Below are positions 34,307 through 43,053 of a stretch of 64,000 bases of DNA, in pieces; position 1 is the stretch's first letter, and each line of letters opens with the position of its first letter. The stretch covers positions 1 to 64,000 of the forward strand of contig NZ_BMWB01000012.1 in the NCBI RefSeq assembly GCF_014651015.1, in the 5' to 3' direction. Made by a program: the position numbers and the translations under genes. Source of the stretch: Streptomyces xantholiticus. Its GTDB lineage: Bacteria > Actinomycetota > Actinomycetes > Streptomycetales > Streptomycetaceae. Under the pieces are notes generated by a model that saw nothing but the letters and a program-made list of their open reading frames with translations, ran no database searches and was not told where the DNA came from.

Positions 34307-35581
34307 ATGGAACCTGCCCCCACCGCCCTCCCGGCACCCAGCCGGGAAAGCAGCGGCCCATTCTCCTGGTACCGGTCCCTCACACCACAGGGACGCCGGG
34401 CTTTCAAAGGAGCGTTCGGCGGGTTCGCACTCGACTCCTACGACTTCCAGGTCCTCCCGCTGAGCATGGTCGCCATCGCGGCCTACTTCAGCCTCACCCA
34501 GGCGCAGGCGGGACTGCTGACCACCGTCACGCTGCTGATGTCCGCGCTCGGCGGCATCCTCGCCGGCGTGCTGATCGACCGGGTGGGCCGCGTCAGGACC
34601 CTGATCATCACGGTGGGCACCTATGCCCTGTTCACCGTGCTGTGCGGCTTCGCCACGAGCTATCCGATGCTGCTGGCCAGCCGCGCTCTCCAAGGCATCG
34701 GCTTCGGCGGTGAATGGGCGGCCGGTGCCGTTCTGGTCGCCGAATACGCCAGGAGCCGCTACCGAGGCCGAACGCTGGCCTTCATCCAGAGCTCTTGGGC
34801 CGTCGGCTGGGGACTGGCGGTCATCGTGAGCACCGTGGTGCTGGGCACCCTCGATCCCAGCATCGCCTGGCGGGTCATGTTCTGGACCGGCGCACTGCCG
34901 GCACTGCTCCTGGTCTACGTACGCCGGAAGGTCCAGGACGCCCCGGAGGTGACCAAGCGGCTCGGCGAGGTGGAATCACATGTCCGGCTGTCGTCGATCT
35001 TTCGGAACACCCTGGCACGAAGGACGCTTTTCGCGACCCTGCTGGCCACCGGCATACAGGGCGGTTACTACACCATCGCCACGTGGCTGCCCACCTACCT
35101 GAAGTCGGAGCGCGGCCTGACCGTCGTGGGCACCGGCGGCTACCTGGCCGTGCTCATCACCGGCGCGTTCGCCGGCTACCTCACCGCCGGGTACGTTGTC
35201 GATCTCTTCGGACGCAAGAAATCCTTTGCCTTGTTCGCGGTCCTCAGCGGGGCGCTGCTGATGGCCTACATCAACATCCCCCAGGGCGCCAACACCCTGC
35301 TGCTGATCCTCGGATTCCCCCTGGGTTTCTGCGCCTCCGCCATCTTCTCCGGGTTCGGCTCATACCTGGCCGAGCTCTATCCCAACGCGGTCCGCGGCAC
35401 CGGCCAAAGCTTCACCTACAACGTCGGGCGCGCCATCGGAGCCTTCTTCCCGACTTCGGTGGGCTTCGCGGCAGGCGACGCCGGCGTCGGCGGCGCCCTT
35501 GTCTACGGCGTCATGGGCTACGTCCTTGCCCTCGTCGCCCTCGCGGGGCTCCCCGAGACCCGCGGCACCGAACTACCCTGA
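34307..35581 (+). CDS. MFS organic-acid transporter, copy 2
   Basis: 424 residues, 12 predicted helices. It is nearly a duplicate of the protein at 25005-26276. Both begin GPF-W(F/Y)RS-(S/T)PQGRRAFKGAFGG and share ALDSYDF, GVLIDRVGRV, GFGGEWAAGA, SSWAVGW and NAVRGTGQSFTYNVGRA-type blocks in the same order. Copy 2 directly follows pxpC on the same strand, so it is the best candidate importer for the substrate of that pathway. ATG 34307 has GAGG upstream. No operator copy precedes it, so it is probably read from the pxp promoter. Confidence 0.88.
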   Translation: MEPAPTALPAPSRESSGPFSWYRSLTPQGRRAFKGAFGGFALDSYDFQVLPLSMVAIAAYFSLTQAQAGLLTTVTLLMSALGGILAGVLIDRVGRVRTLIITVGTYALFTVLCGFATSYPMLLASRALQGIGFGGEWAAGAVLVAEYARSRYRGRTLAFIQSSWAVGWGLAVIVSTVVLGTLDPSIAWRVMFWTGALPALLLVYVRRKVQDAPEVTKRLGEVESHVRLSSIFRNTLARRTLFATLLATGIQGGYYTIATWLPTYLKSERGLTVVGTGGYLAVLITGAFAGYLTAGYVVDLFGRKKSFALFAVLSGALLMAYINIPQGANTLLLILGFPLGFCASAIFSGFGSYLAELYPNAVRGTGQSFTYNVGRAIGAFFPTSVGFAAGDAGVGGALVYGVMGYVLALVALAGLPETRGTELP

Positions 35582-35856
35582 GACTTCCGGGGCCTGAGCG
35601 CGCATTTCCTCTCCACGTGAGTGCCCGTCCCGTCCTCGCGGTTCGTAAGGGACTGATCGGGTCAGCCGCGCTGGATTCTTCGTTGCTCCTCGTGACGCTC
35701 TGGTCGGCATGGTGCCCAGACCGATTGAGCCTGCCCGCTCCGATCCGAGCCCCGCACCGCCGAGCCAGGCCGATGGAGAGCGGTATGGCGGTGCCGCCTC
35801 GGGGTAGGCGGGTCGCTGAACGACCCGTGTGAGAGACGGTGCAAAGGAGACGTCTG

Positions 35857-36084
35857 ATGCTGATGGCACACCCGGCGGTGCTGAAGAACATGGTCGAGCA
35901 GTACGACACGCTGCGGATTCTGCACGCCGAGAACGGCAGCCCGGAAGTGCGGCAGCGCATGGACGACATCGCTTACATGCTGTGCGTGTCCACCGGCACC
36001 GGCCACATCGACGCCGCCCTCCTCGCCGCCCGCCACCAGCTGCCCGGCGCCCGCCCCGAGGACGACTCCCTGATCACCGCGTGA
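35857..36084 (+). CDS. DUF5133-type small protein
   Basis: 75 residues, MLMAHPAVLKNMVEQYDTLR at the start and MLCVSTGTGHIDAALLAARH in the middle. It matches the small Streptomyces DUF5133 proteins as I remember them. AAAGGAGA 8 nt upstream fixes ATG 35857. The function of the family is unknown. A DUF6098-like gene follows 19 nt later, so they are probably co-transcribed. Confidence 0.8.
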   Translation: MLMAHPAVLKNMVEQYDTLRILHAENGSPEVRQRMDDIAYMLCVSTGTGHIDAALLAARHQLPGARPEDDSLITA

Positions 36085-36103
36085 TCCGCACTCCCTGAGC
36101 ACC

Positions 36104-36556
36104 ATGAGTACGACAGCGAACATGCCCACCCTCAGCAGCCTCGACGAGCTGACCCGGCTGGTCACCCGCCGCCAGGGTCTCTACGTGCGCTGGTCCCGCG
36201 GTCCGGAGCGAGACCTTCGCGGCGTCTCCAGTACGGACGACCTGACCGGCGTGAAACTGCCGGGCCTGTCGGCGAGCCCTCTGGACCTCGAGGACTGGTG
36301 GGGCAAGCGGCCGCTCCACGTGTGGGTCGCTCGGCGGCTGTACGACTACTGCCACCTGCCGCGGGTGAAGGACCCACGGACCCGGCCCTGGCTGCTGCAC
36401 GGCTCAGAGACGGCCCGCGGGCCGGACAACGAACCCCTGGTGACAGACGTCGAACCGCTTGGCTGGATCGCCGACCACGTCATCGACGAGGCCTGCAGGA
36501 TCATTACCGGGCAGCCCGGCGACTGGGGCCCTCTCGACCGCGACGGAGCAACCTGA
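36104..36556 (+). CDS. Small protein of unknown function (DUF6098-like)
   Basis: 150 residues with a compact pattern LYVRWSRGPERDL, LPGLSASPLDLEDWWGKRPL and WVARRLYDYCHL. It resembles a Streptomyces family annotated DUF6098; the name is from memory. Soluble, with no signal peptide. It follows the DUF5133 gene by 19 nt. Confidence 0.7.
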   Translation: MSTTANMPTLSSLDELTRLVTRRQGLYVRWSRGPERDLRGVSSTDDLTGVKLPGLSASPLDLEDWWGKRPLHVWVARRLYDYCHLPRVKDPRTRPWLLHGSETARGPDNEPLVTDVEPLGWIADHVIDEACRIITGQPGDWGPLDRDGAT

Positions 36557-36633
36557 GAAGGACCGCGCCGCGTTTGCGACCAGGCCCACGGGTTACTCGC
36601 ACCTTGACGTCGCAAGCCAGGAAGGTGATCGTC

Positions 36634-36825
36634 ATGCCCGATCCTCAGCAGCCGGAGCTGCGGCGCAGCGACAAGGGAGCCGGCACACCGGAAGACAGCC
36701 AGTCCCTGAAAGCGGAAGAGCGGGACAAGGGCGGCGGCCGTCCGCACGGCACGGACCGCGGGCACAAAGGCGGCGGCGAAGGCGGCGGCACCCCTCCCGA
36801 CCAGCAGCCGAACCACCCCGCCTGA
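36634..36825 (+). CDS. Small glycine-rich, disordered protein
   Basis: 63 residues, hydrophilic and Gly/Lys/Glu/Pro-rich (KGGGEGGGTPPDQQPNHPA at the C-terminus), with no hydrophobic core, so likely intrinsically disordered. A GAAGG site precedes ATG 36634. Reminiscent of stress-associated small hydrophilic proteins, but no function can be assigned. Confidence 0.5.
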   Translation: MPDPQQPELRRSDKGAGTPEDSQSLKAEERDKGGGRPHGTDRGHKGGGEGGGTPPDQQPNHPA

Positions 36826-37169
36826 CCGTCGACCTCGGCGAGGGGCGCCACAGACCTCCGGATGAGCAGGAAGGACTGCGCCAGGCGCCGGCGAGGCCCT
36901 GGCTGGTGCCTGAGTCCCAAGGCCTGGGGCGAGGGGACCCATGTGGTCGATGCCGAGCGTGTGGCCGAGGTCACGGTCCGGGCGGCACGGCGAAAGCCGG
37001 CTGCCGGCGCGGCTCGGTCATACGCCGACTGATCAGACGTGTTGTGCGGCATGCGTCTGGCGTACCCCCTGCTTTGCGGCTGGTGCCCGAGGCAGGACTC
37101 CGGGACCGGGCGGAGGGCGCGGATCCGCTGCCCCCGTCCGCCCGCGTCGTGTGGCGTCGTCATCGGGCC
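36826..37169. other. Intergenic region
   Basis: 344 bp between convergent genes. No supported gene, repeat or strong hairpin seen. Confidence 0.4.
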
Positions 37170-37643
37170 TCAGTTCGCCGCTTTCTTCACGAGCGCGCCG
37201 ATCCTCCCCTCGTCGGCGGCGGTCAGCTGCTTCAGGGCGTAGGAAGTCGGCCACATGGCATCTTCGTCGAGGTTCGCCTTGTCGCTGAAGCCGAACGTCG
37301 CGTACCTCGCATTGAACTTCTCCGCGCTCTGGAAGAAGCAGACGACCTTGCCGTCCTTGGCGTACGCGGGCATCCCGTACCAGAGCTTCGGCGCGAGGTC
37401 AGGCGCGCTTGCCTTGATGACGGCGTGGAGCCGTTCGGCCATGGCGCGGTCCGATTCCTGCATCTCGGCGATCTTGGCGACCACGGCGGCCTCGTCCTCC
37501 GCCGCCTTGGCGGCGCGCGATCCGCGGCGCGCGGACGCCTTCAGCTCCCGGGCGCGCTCCTTCATCGCGGCTCGCTCGTCGTCCGTGAATCCCTCGGACG
37601 TCTTGTCGGTGGTGCTCCTGGCCGGCTGCTGTGCGTGCTTCAC
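37170..37643 (-). CDS. DUF1801 (YdhG-like) protein
   Basis: 157 residues. An N-terminal charged helical region of about 60 residues (DDERAAMKERARELKASARR) precedes the DUF1801 core with LAPKLWYGMPAYAKDGKVVC and ARYATFGFSDKANLDEDAMW. GTG 37643 has GGAGG 9 nt upstream. DUF1801 proteins are small alpha/beta proteins linked to iron handling in some Firmicutes; the role here is unknown. Confidence 0.82.
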   Translation of the reverse strand: MKHAQQPARSTTDKTSEGFTDDERAAMKERARELKASARRGSRAAKAAEDEAAVVAKIAEMQESDRAMAERLHAVIKASAPDLAPKLWYGMPAYAKDGKVVCFFQSAEKFNARYATFGFSDKANLDEDAMWPTSYALKQLTAADEGRIGALVKKAAN

Positions 37644-37933
37644 GGCGGGTTTCCTCCCGGTATTCGGATTGACGGGTAGATCTTCATGCCGGAGAGGCGC
37701 CGCAGCTGCGGCTTCTCCGAAGTTCGGAGTCACGAGACCGTCGCCCAGAAGACTCCGATCAGTGACGGTCCTGCAGAGCACTCGGACGACTCGTCCGGGG
37801 CCTGCGGTGAGGGCCGCGGGGCGACTTCGCTGCCGGCTGGAGTGTCGGGGTGAGCCGTGGGCAGGGTGGCGACGAAGCCGATGAGTCGGCCCCGGCCGGC
37901 GGATCCGTGCCCACCGGCCGGGGCCGGCGGGCG

Positions 37934-38389
37934 TCATCCCCACGCGCCGGCGATCTGGCGGGTCGTGGCATTGAGCCGGTTGAACAGGTTGGTGACGCCG
38001 ACCATCAGGACGATCGCGGCCAGCTGCTTCTCGTCGAAGTAGGTGGCGGCCGTGTCCCAGACCTCGTCGCTCACCGGGTCGGGACGGTCGGCCAGCCGCG
38101 TGGCGGCCTCGGCCAGCGCGAGGGCCGCCCGCTCCTCGTCGGTGAAGTACGGGGCCTCCCGCCAGGCGACGACCGTGGCCAGCCGCTCGTCGCTCACGCC
38201 GGCCTTGCGGGCCGTCTTGGCGCCGCCGTCGACGCAGGCGCTGCAGCCGTTGATCTGGCTGACCCGCAGGTGCACCAGCTCCAGCGTCTGTCCGTCCACG
38301 CCGCCGGAGTGCACGGCCTTGAGGATCTCCTGGATGGGCTGCATCGCACCGGACAGCACGACGGCGGGGTTCTGCATGCGAGACTGCAT
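37934..38389 (-). CDS. AhpD-like / carboxymuconolactone decarboxylase-family protein
   Basis: 151 residues with the alkylhydroperoxidase D-type active site NGCSACVDGGAKTARKAG (CxxC plus downstream charged and Asp residues). Such proteins are thiol peroxidases or peroxidase partners. GAGGAG precedes ATG 38389. It is divergent from the NB-ARC regulator, which may control it. Confidence 0.88.
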   Translation of the reverse strand: MQSRMQNPAVVLSGAMQPIQEILKAVHSGGVDGQTLELVHLRVSQINGCSACVDGGAKTARKAGVSDERLATVVAWREAPYFTDEERAALALAEAATRLADRPDPVSDEVWDTAATYFDEKQLAAIVLMVGVTNLFNRLNATTRQIAGAWG

Positions 38390-38475
38390 CTCGGTCTGCT
38401 CCTCTTCCGGGTCAGTGGCCCCGTTCCGTCGGGGCGTGACTCCATAACAGCCGGGCCGGCTTGCCACGACCACGG

Positions 38476-38495
38476 CGGTGGGACACCGTGGGACA
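38476..38495. promoter_or_regulatory. 10-bp tandem repeat upstream of the NB-ARC regulator
   Basis: CGGTGGGACA and CCGTGGGACA follow each other directly in the divergent promoter region. It is a possible binding site for the XRE-type regulator or another factor. Confidence 0.3.
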
Positions 38496-38570
38496 GCTGA
38501 AACAGCCTTGACCAGCGGCGACTTGACTGGGGAGACTTCTGCCGGAGCGGGACGGGAAGGCGGGGGAACA

Positions 38571-41027
38571 GTGGACGTGGAAGAACGGACGGCGAAGGCC
38601 GGCCCGCAGGACGAGCTGGCAGCCCGGCTGCGCCTGCTCCAGGAACTGTCAGGGCTCGGCGTACGGGCCCTCGCGCGGGACACCGGCCTCAGTTCCTCGT
38701 CACTGTCGCGCTACCTCAACGGGCAGACCGTGCCGCCCTGGCCCGCGGTGGTCGCCCTCTGCCGCCTCGTCAAGCGCGACCCCCGCCCCCTGCGCCCCCT
38801 GTGGGAACGGACCTCGAACCCCTTGCCGGCGCCCCCGAAGAGCAGTCGCCAGGTCCGGCCGCTGCCCCGCAACGATCTGCCGCGTGACGTGCCCGACTTC
38901 ACCGGACGCGAGGAGCGGCTCGCTGCCGTGTTCGCCGCAGTCGACAGCCATCGGGCGGTCTCCGTCGACGGCATGGCGGGCGTCGGCAAGACCTGTCTGG
39001 CGGTGCACGCCGCGCACCGGCTCGCCGCCGACTTCCCGGACGCCCAGCTCTATGTGGACCTTCACGGGTTCACCGAGGGCCGGCCCCCGCTCGACCCCGA
39101 CTCCGCGCTGCGGATGCTGCTCGGCGCGCTCGAGGTCCCGTCCGAGAAGGTCCCGCAGGAAGGTGTCGAGCAGCTGGCCGCCTGCTGGCGGTCCGAACTG
39201 GCCCGCCGACGGGTCGTCGTGGTCCTCGACAACGCCGCCGACGCCGACCAGGTCCGCCCGCTGCTGCCCGGCGCCGGCCCCTCCGTCGTCCTGATCACGA
39301 GCCGCAACCGGCTCCTCGGCCTGGACGAGGTGCCCCCGGTCTCGCTCGACGTGCTGAACCCGCAGGAGAGCGCGGAGCTGCTGGCCCGTGCCAGCGGCGA
39401 CCCGGGCGGCACAGACGGAAGGCTGGCCCGCGATCCGGAATCGGCCGCCGAGGTGCTGCGGCTGTGCGGCCATCTGCCGCTGGCCCTGCGGCTGGCCGCG
39501 GCACGGCTGCGGCACCGGCCGGGCTGGACCGTGGGCATCCTCGTCGAGCGGATGGCCAAGGGTGCGAGCGAGTTCGACACCGCGTTCGCCATGTCGGTTC
39601 GGCAGCTGAACCGGTCCCAGGCCCGCCTGTTCCGGATGCTGGGTCTGCTGCCCGGGGCGTCCTTCGACGAGTACGTGGTGGCGGCGCTGGCGGACGTGCC
39701 GCTGCGGAGCGCCCAGGTGATGCTGGAGGACCTGCTCGACGCCCACCTCGTCCAGCAGCCGACGGCGGGCCGCTACCGGCTGCACGACCTGGTGCACCAG
39801 CACGCGCGCCGGGCCGCGGCAGAGCAGGACTCAGCGGCCGAGCGGGAGCGGGCCTTGGGCCGGGTGCTCGACTACTACGTGCACGCGGCGGCCGCTGCCG
39901 ACGCCGCGATGCCTTTCCTGTCTCCCGGCCGGCCGGCCTCCGCGGGCCGGCCGCCCGCCGAGCTGCCACGGTTCACGGACAAGAACGCGGCCTTCGCCTG
40001 GCTCGTCGCGGAGTACGGAAACCTGATGGCCGCGTTCGAGACCGCGGCCGCCGTCGGGGCCGACGTGCACGTGTGCGAGCTTCCGCGCTTCCTGCGGGCC
40101 TACTTCGCGCGGCGCTGCGGCACGACGCATCTCAACTTCCTCTTCGAGCGGTCGCTCGCCGCCGCCGAGCGCCTGGGTGATCCGCTGCCACTGGCCGAAG
40201 CGCACAGCGATCTGGGCTTCGCGCGCTACAACGCGGGGCGGATGGCGGAGGCCGCCGCCGCTTACGAGGCGGCCGGAGTCCAGGTGTCCCGGACGGGGGA
40301 CACGCGGGTGGAAGCCGAGCTGGCCATCCGCCGCGGCTATCTGAGCTGGGACGCGGGGCACGTCGAGGAGCCGCTCGAACTCTTTCGGCTGGCAGGGAAG
40401 CTCTACGAGAAGGCCGGTTGCCCGGCGGGCGCGGCCCACGCGGCCGCGTCGGAGGCCTGGGCGATGCTGCAGCTGGGACACCGTGAGGAGTCGGCGCAGC
40501 GGGCCAGGAAAGTGCTGGACATCCCTCACACCGAGCCCGCATGGCCGCCGGCTCTGACGGCGCGGATCACGCTCGGCGTGGCCATCGCCCACGAGGAACC
40601 CGACGAGGCAGCGGAGCACCTGCATCAGGCGCTGGCGCTGGCCCGCGACGACGGGCACCTTCACAACCAGGCGTGGTGCCTCAACTGCCTGGGCGTCGCG
40701 CTGCGGCAGATGGGCCGATACGAGGAGGCACTGGCCAGTCACCGGGAGGCATTCGCGCTGCTCGACGAGCTGTTCGAGGAACACTGGAAGATCCATTTCC
40801 TCAACGGCTATGGCGAGACCTGCCGACTCGCGGGCCTCCCGGAAGAGGCCCTACGGCTGCACCGGCAGGCGCTGGAACTGGCCCCGAGGCTGGGAAACCG
40901 GTTTGAGGAAGCGCTGGCCCACGAAGGCATCGCGATCGTGCTCGAAGAGACGGATCCGGCTGAGGCGGCCGAGCACCGTGCGGCGGGTCAGGCTCTCCTC
41001 CAGGAGCTCGCCCCCGGGGCCTACTGA
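38571..41027 (+). CDS. XRE-HTH / NB-ARC / TPR regulator (STAND ATPase)
   Basis: 818 residues. N-terminal XRE HTH (about 10-65, LGVRALARDTGLSSSSLSRY), P-loop NTPase of the NB-ARC type with Walker A GMAGVGKTCLA (about 136-146), Walker B VVVVLDNAADADQV, and the GHLPLALRLAAARL motif. TPR-like helical repeats fill the C-terminal 300 residues (QMGRYEEALASHREAFALL, EEALRLHRQALELAPRLGN). STAND proteins of this form act as ligand- or ATP-switched regulators. GTG 38571 is chosen because it sits just before the HTH; an in-frame GTG at 38478 is less likely. Confidence 0.85.
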   Translation: MDVEERTAKAGPQDELAARLRLLQELSGLGVRALARDTGLSSSSLSRYLNGQTVPPWPAVVALCRLVKRDPRPLRPLWERTSNPLPAPPKSSRQVRPLPRNDLPRDVPDFTGREERLAAVFAAVDSHRAVSVDGMAGVGKTCLAVHAAHRLAADFPDAQLYVDLHGFTEGRPPLDPDSALRMLLGALEVPSEKVPQEGVEQLAACWRSELARRRVVVVLDNAADADQVRPLLPGAGPSVVLITSRNRLLGLDEVPPVSLDVLNPQESAELLARASGDPGGTDGRLARDPESAAEVLRLCGHLPLALRLAAARLRHRPGWTVGILVERMAKGASEFDTAFAMSVRQLNRSQARLFRMLGLLPGASFDEYVVAALADVPLRSAQVMLEDLLDAHLVQQPTAGRYRLHDLVHQHARRAAAEQDSAAERERALGRVLDYYVHAAAAADAAMPFLSPGRPASAGRPPAELPRFTDKNAAFAWLVAEYGNLMAAFETAAAVGADVHVCELPRFLRAYFARRCGTTHLNFLFERSLAAAERLGDPLPLAEAHSDLGFARYNAGRMAEAAAAYEAAGVQVSRTGDTRVEAELAIRRGYLSWDAGHVEEPLELFRLAGKLYEKAGCPAGAAHAAASEAWAMLQLGHREESAQRARKVLDIPHTEPAWPPALTARITLGVAIAHEEPDEAAEHLHQALALARDDGHLHNQAWCLNCLGVALRQMGRYEEALASHREAFALLDELFEEHWKIHFLNGYGETCRLAGLPEEALRLHRQALELAPRLGNRFEEALAHEGIAIVLEETDPAEAAEHRAAGQALLQELAPGAY

Positions 41028-41237
41028 TCGGTCCGGCACGAGATGGCCGTAGGGCATGGCGTCACTCATTGCTTGCAGTGGACCGCCGCCGATTCGGGCC
41101 TGTGGGGTGGGCGGGCGGCTCTTGGCCGTGGGAGACGATCCGGCACGACGGCGGCCTGCTCATAGGGGGGACTGACGCCCCGGAGGTGGGATGCCACCGC
41201 TGGTTGAGCGCCGGGTCGGCTCCTGGTTTGCCTCCCC

Positions 41238-41267
41238 GGCGGTCCGCGGATCGGGGTGCGGACCGCC
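41238..41267 (+). terminator. Terminator downstream of the NB-ARC gene
   Basis: GGCGGTCCGC (41238-41247) pairs perfectly with GCGGACCGCC (41258-41267), 10-nt loop, about 210 nt after the stop. Confidence 0.65.
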
Positions 41268-41361
41268 CCCGTACCTACCGGTTTACCTAACCGTGTTTTG
41301 TCTGTAGACCGATGCCACTGTCAGGCTGGGTATGTTTCCAGCGGTTTTCTTCCGGGATACG

Positions 41362-41391
41362 TTGACTTCCCTCGCACGGCCTACTTAACAT
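41362..41391 (+). promoter_or_regulatory. Likely promoter of the 41545 HATPase gene
   Basis: TTGACT (41362-41367), 18-nt spacer, TAACAT (41386-41391). It lies in an AT-rich patch that stands out from its surroundings and ends in the near-palindrome ACATGTATGTACA. Confidence 0.5.
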
Positions 41392-41544
41392 GTATGTACA
41401 ACAGCTTGACCCGCACGAGATGATCGGCTGATCGCGGCCGGCCGGGAGCTTTCCTGGCGCTCGTGCCCGACACTGCCGGTCGGCCTGTCACGCGGGGACG
41501 CGTGTCGATGTCCGCCCGGATGGCTGAGGTCAGCGAGGCATGTC

Positions 41545-42078
41545 ATGGTTCCCACTCCGGCCGGTTCAACGATCACATCAGGCAGGCTCCGTCCGCTGCC
41601 GGGGCCCGCACCCGTCGTCCGGCCCGCTTCGTCTTCCGTTCCGGTCGGGCCGGACGAGGACACATTCCGGCGGGCGATGATCGCCCTTCCCGCGGAGACC
41701 TGCCGGGTCCGCACCGTCCGGGCTTTCGTCTCCGGCCTCCTGAAGTGCTGGGGCGTGACCGGTTCGGACCGGGACAGCGCTGTCCTGGTGGTCAGTGAAC
41801 TGGCCGGCAATGCCGCCCAGCACGGTGGATCCGAGATGACGGTGAGTGTGTCGCTGTCGGATAGGGATCTGTGCATCGACATCGTCGACACCGAGCCCTC
41901 CGTCGACCTGCCCCGCCCCCGCGGAAGCGATGCCGACGATGAACACGGGCGCGGACTGGGCATCGTCGAGTATCTGGCCGAGTGGATCGACATCCATGCC
42001 CAACCCGAAAGCTGGCGCTGCGGCGTCGGCCTGCGTGTTTCCCGGACGGTTGCCGCGGACGTTGCCCGGGCCGCGTAA
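41545..42078 (+). CDS. Anti-sigma-like ATP-binding protein (HATPase_c)
   Basis: 177 residues. A Pro-rich N-terminal extension of about 40 residues precedes the kinase-like domain, with N-box AVLVVSELAGNAAQHGGSEM and G-box DDEHGRGLGIVEYLAEWIDI. It belongs to the RsbW-like ATPase class. ATG 41545 has GAGG 7 nt upstream. No sigma or anti-anti-sigma gene is adjacent. Confidence 0.78.
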   Translation: MVPTPAGSTITSGRLRPLPGPAPVVRPASSSVPVGPDEDTFRRAMIALPAETCRVRTVRAFVSGLLKCWGVTGSDRDSAVLVVSELAGNAAQHGGSEMTVSVSLSDRDLCIDIVDTEPSVDLPRPRGSDADDEHGRGLGIVEYLAEWIDIHAQPESWRCGVGLRVSRTVAADVARAA

Positions 42079-42525
42079 TAGGTGCCCTGTGCTTCGGCAA
42101 GGGGTGAATCGAGGTGGGCAGCTGGTGGGAGGTGCCGTCTCGGAGCATGGCGGAGAGGACGTCGATGCGGCGCCGGGCGAGGCGGATGAGGGCTTGATGC
42201 GGTGTCTTCCCCGACCCGGCAGCCCACGGCCAAGGCCGGCTGCAGGAGGGCGCCGATCGAACCCGGCTGGTCACCACGACCAGCACGTAGCCGTGCCTGA
42301 CCTGCAGACCTGGAGCAGATCCGCACAGTCCGCCTCGCTGTTGGGGAGTGGCCCGGCGAATACCTTCTTGGCGGTCGGGGGCAGCAGGGCGTTGATGCTC
42401 GCCCTTAAGGCCATCCAGCCTCATATCTTTACCGCAAGGCATGAACATAGGACTTCTCGCCTCGCTCGACCACCGCATGGATGCATACGGTCTTGACGAC
42501 CGCCTATGAGCTACAAGAGGTGACC
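42079..42525. other. Intergenic region with decayed mobile-element sequence
   Basis: 447 bp. Minus-strand frames contain an IS110-like transposase tail (42105-42212) and, further upstream in another frame, SINALLPPTAKKVFAGPLPN, which may be part of the same decayed gene or of a different one. Near 42500-42525 are the ribosome site and promoter region of the next gene. Confidence 0.5.
42105..42212 (-). pseudogene. IS110-type transposase C-terminal remnant
   Basis: The minus frame reads KTPHQALIRLARRRIDVLSA then MLRDGTSHQ, a close match to the standard C-terminus of IS110-family transposases in Streptomyces ('GK-H-QAL-ALARRR-DVL-AMLRDG'). No full element, catalytic DEDD motif or inverted repeats are visible, so only a fragment remains. 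Confidence 0.6.
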
Positions 42526-43053
42526 ATGCGCACTGGACACGCCGCAATCGCCGCTGCGGTGGCGATTGCTGCCATCGCGGTGACAGAGGTGCCGGCGAAT
42601 GCCGCCGACACGACTACGACCTTCACAGTGACCGCCACGACGGGCCTCACGGTCGGAGCGCAGCCGAATGCGTCGCTCTCTTCGGCGGCACCAGGTGGAG
42701 ACGCGGTCGGTGCGCTGGGCAACGTCACGGTGAACGACCAGCGTTCCGAGCTCAGCACTGACTGGATCGCGACGGTGAGCTTGAGCACGCCCTTCACCAC
42801 AGGCAGTGGCACCGCCTCCGAGACGATCGGTGGCGCCTCTGTCGTGTACGACCCCCGTACGGCGATCAACCCGGTCAACGGTCCGTTCACAGCCGGCACT
42901 TCGGGGAACCTCGCCTCCCCGCGCACAGCGTTCTCCCGACCCAGCGGTGACGGCGCCAACTCCGTGAGTTGGAATCCCCAGTTGACTGTCAGCGTACCGG
43001 CGGGCAACGTCTCCGGCGCTTACAGCGGCGTCATCACCCATTCAGTGGCATGA
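42526..43053 (+). CDS. Secreted WxL-like surface protein A
   Basis: 175 residues with a signal peptide (MRTGHAAIAAAVAIAAIAV, cleavage after PANA). The mature part is Thr/Ser/Val-rich and probably beta-sandwich, with DWIATVSLSTPFTTGSGTAS and the ending VPAGNVSGAYSGVITHSVA. It shares both blocks with the protein at 44223-44789. The overall plan recalls the secreted WxL-domain proteins of Firmicutes, though the WxL motif itself is not obvious. AAGAGG precedes ATG 42526. Its stop overlaps the next ATG (ATGA). Confidence 0.72.
   Translation: MRTGHAAIAAAVAIAAIAVTEVPANAADTTTTFTVTATTGLTVGAQPNASLSSAAPGGDAVGALGNVTVNDQRSELSTDWIATVSLSTPFTTGSGTASETIGGASVVYDPRTAINPVNGPFTAGTSGNLASPRTAFSRPSGDGANSVSWNPQLTVSVPAGNVSGAYSGVITHSVA

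Noticed and set aside
41386..41402. The near-palindrome around ACATGTATGTACA as an operator
   Set aside because: It overlaps the proposed -10 and has no second copy or matching regulator in the window.
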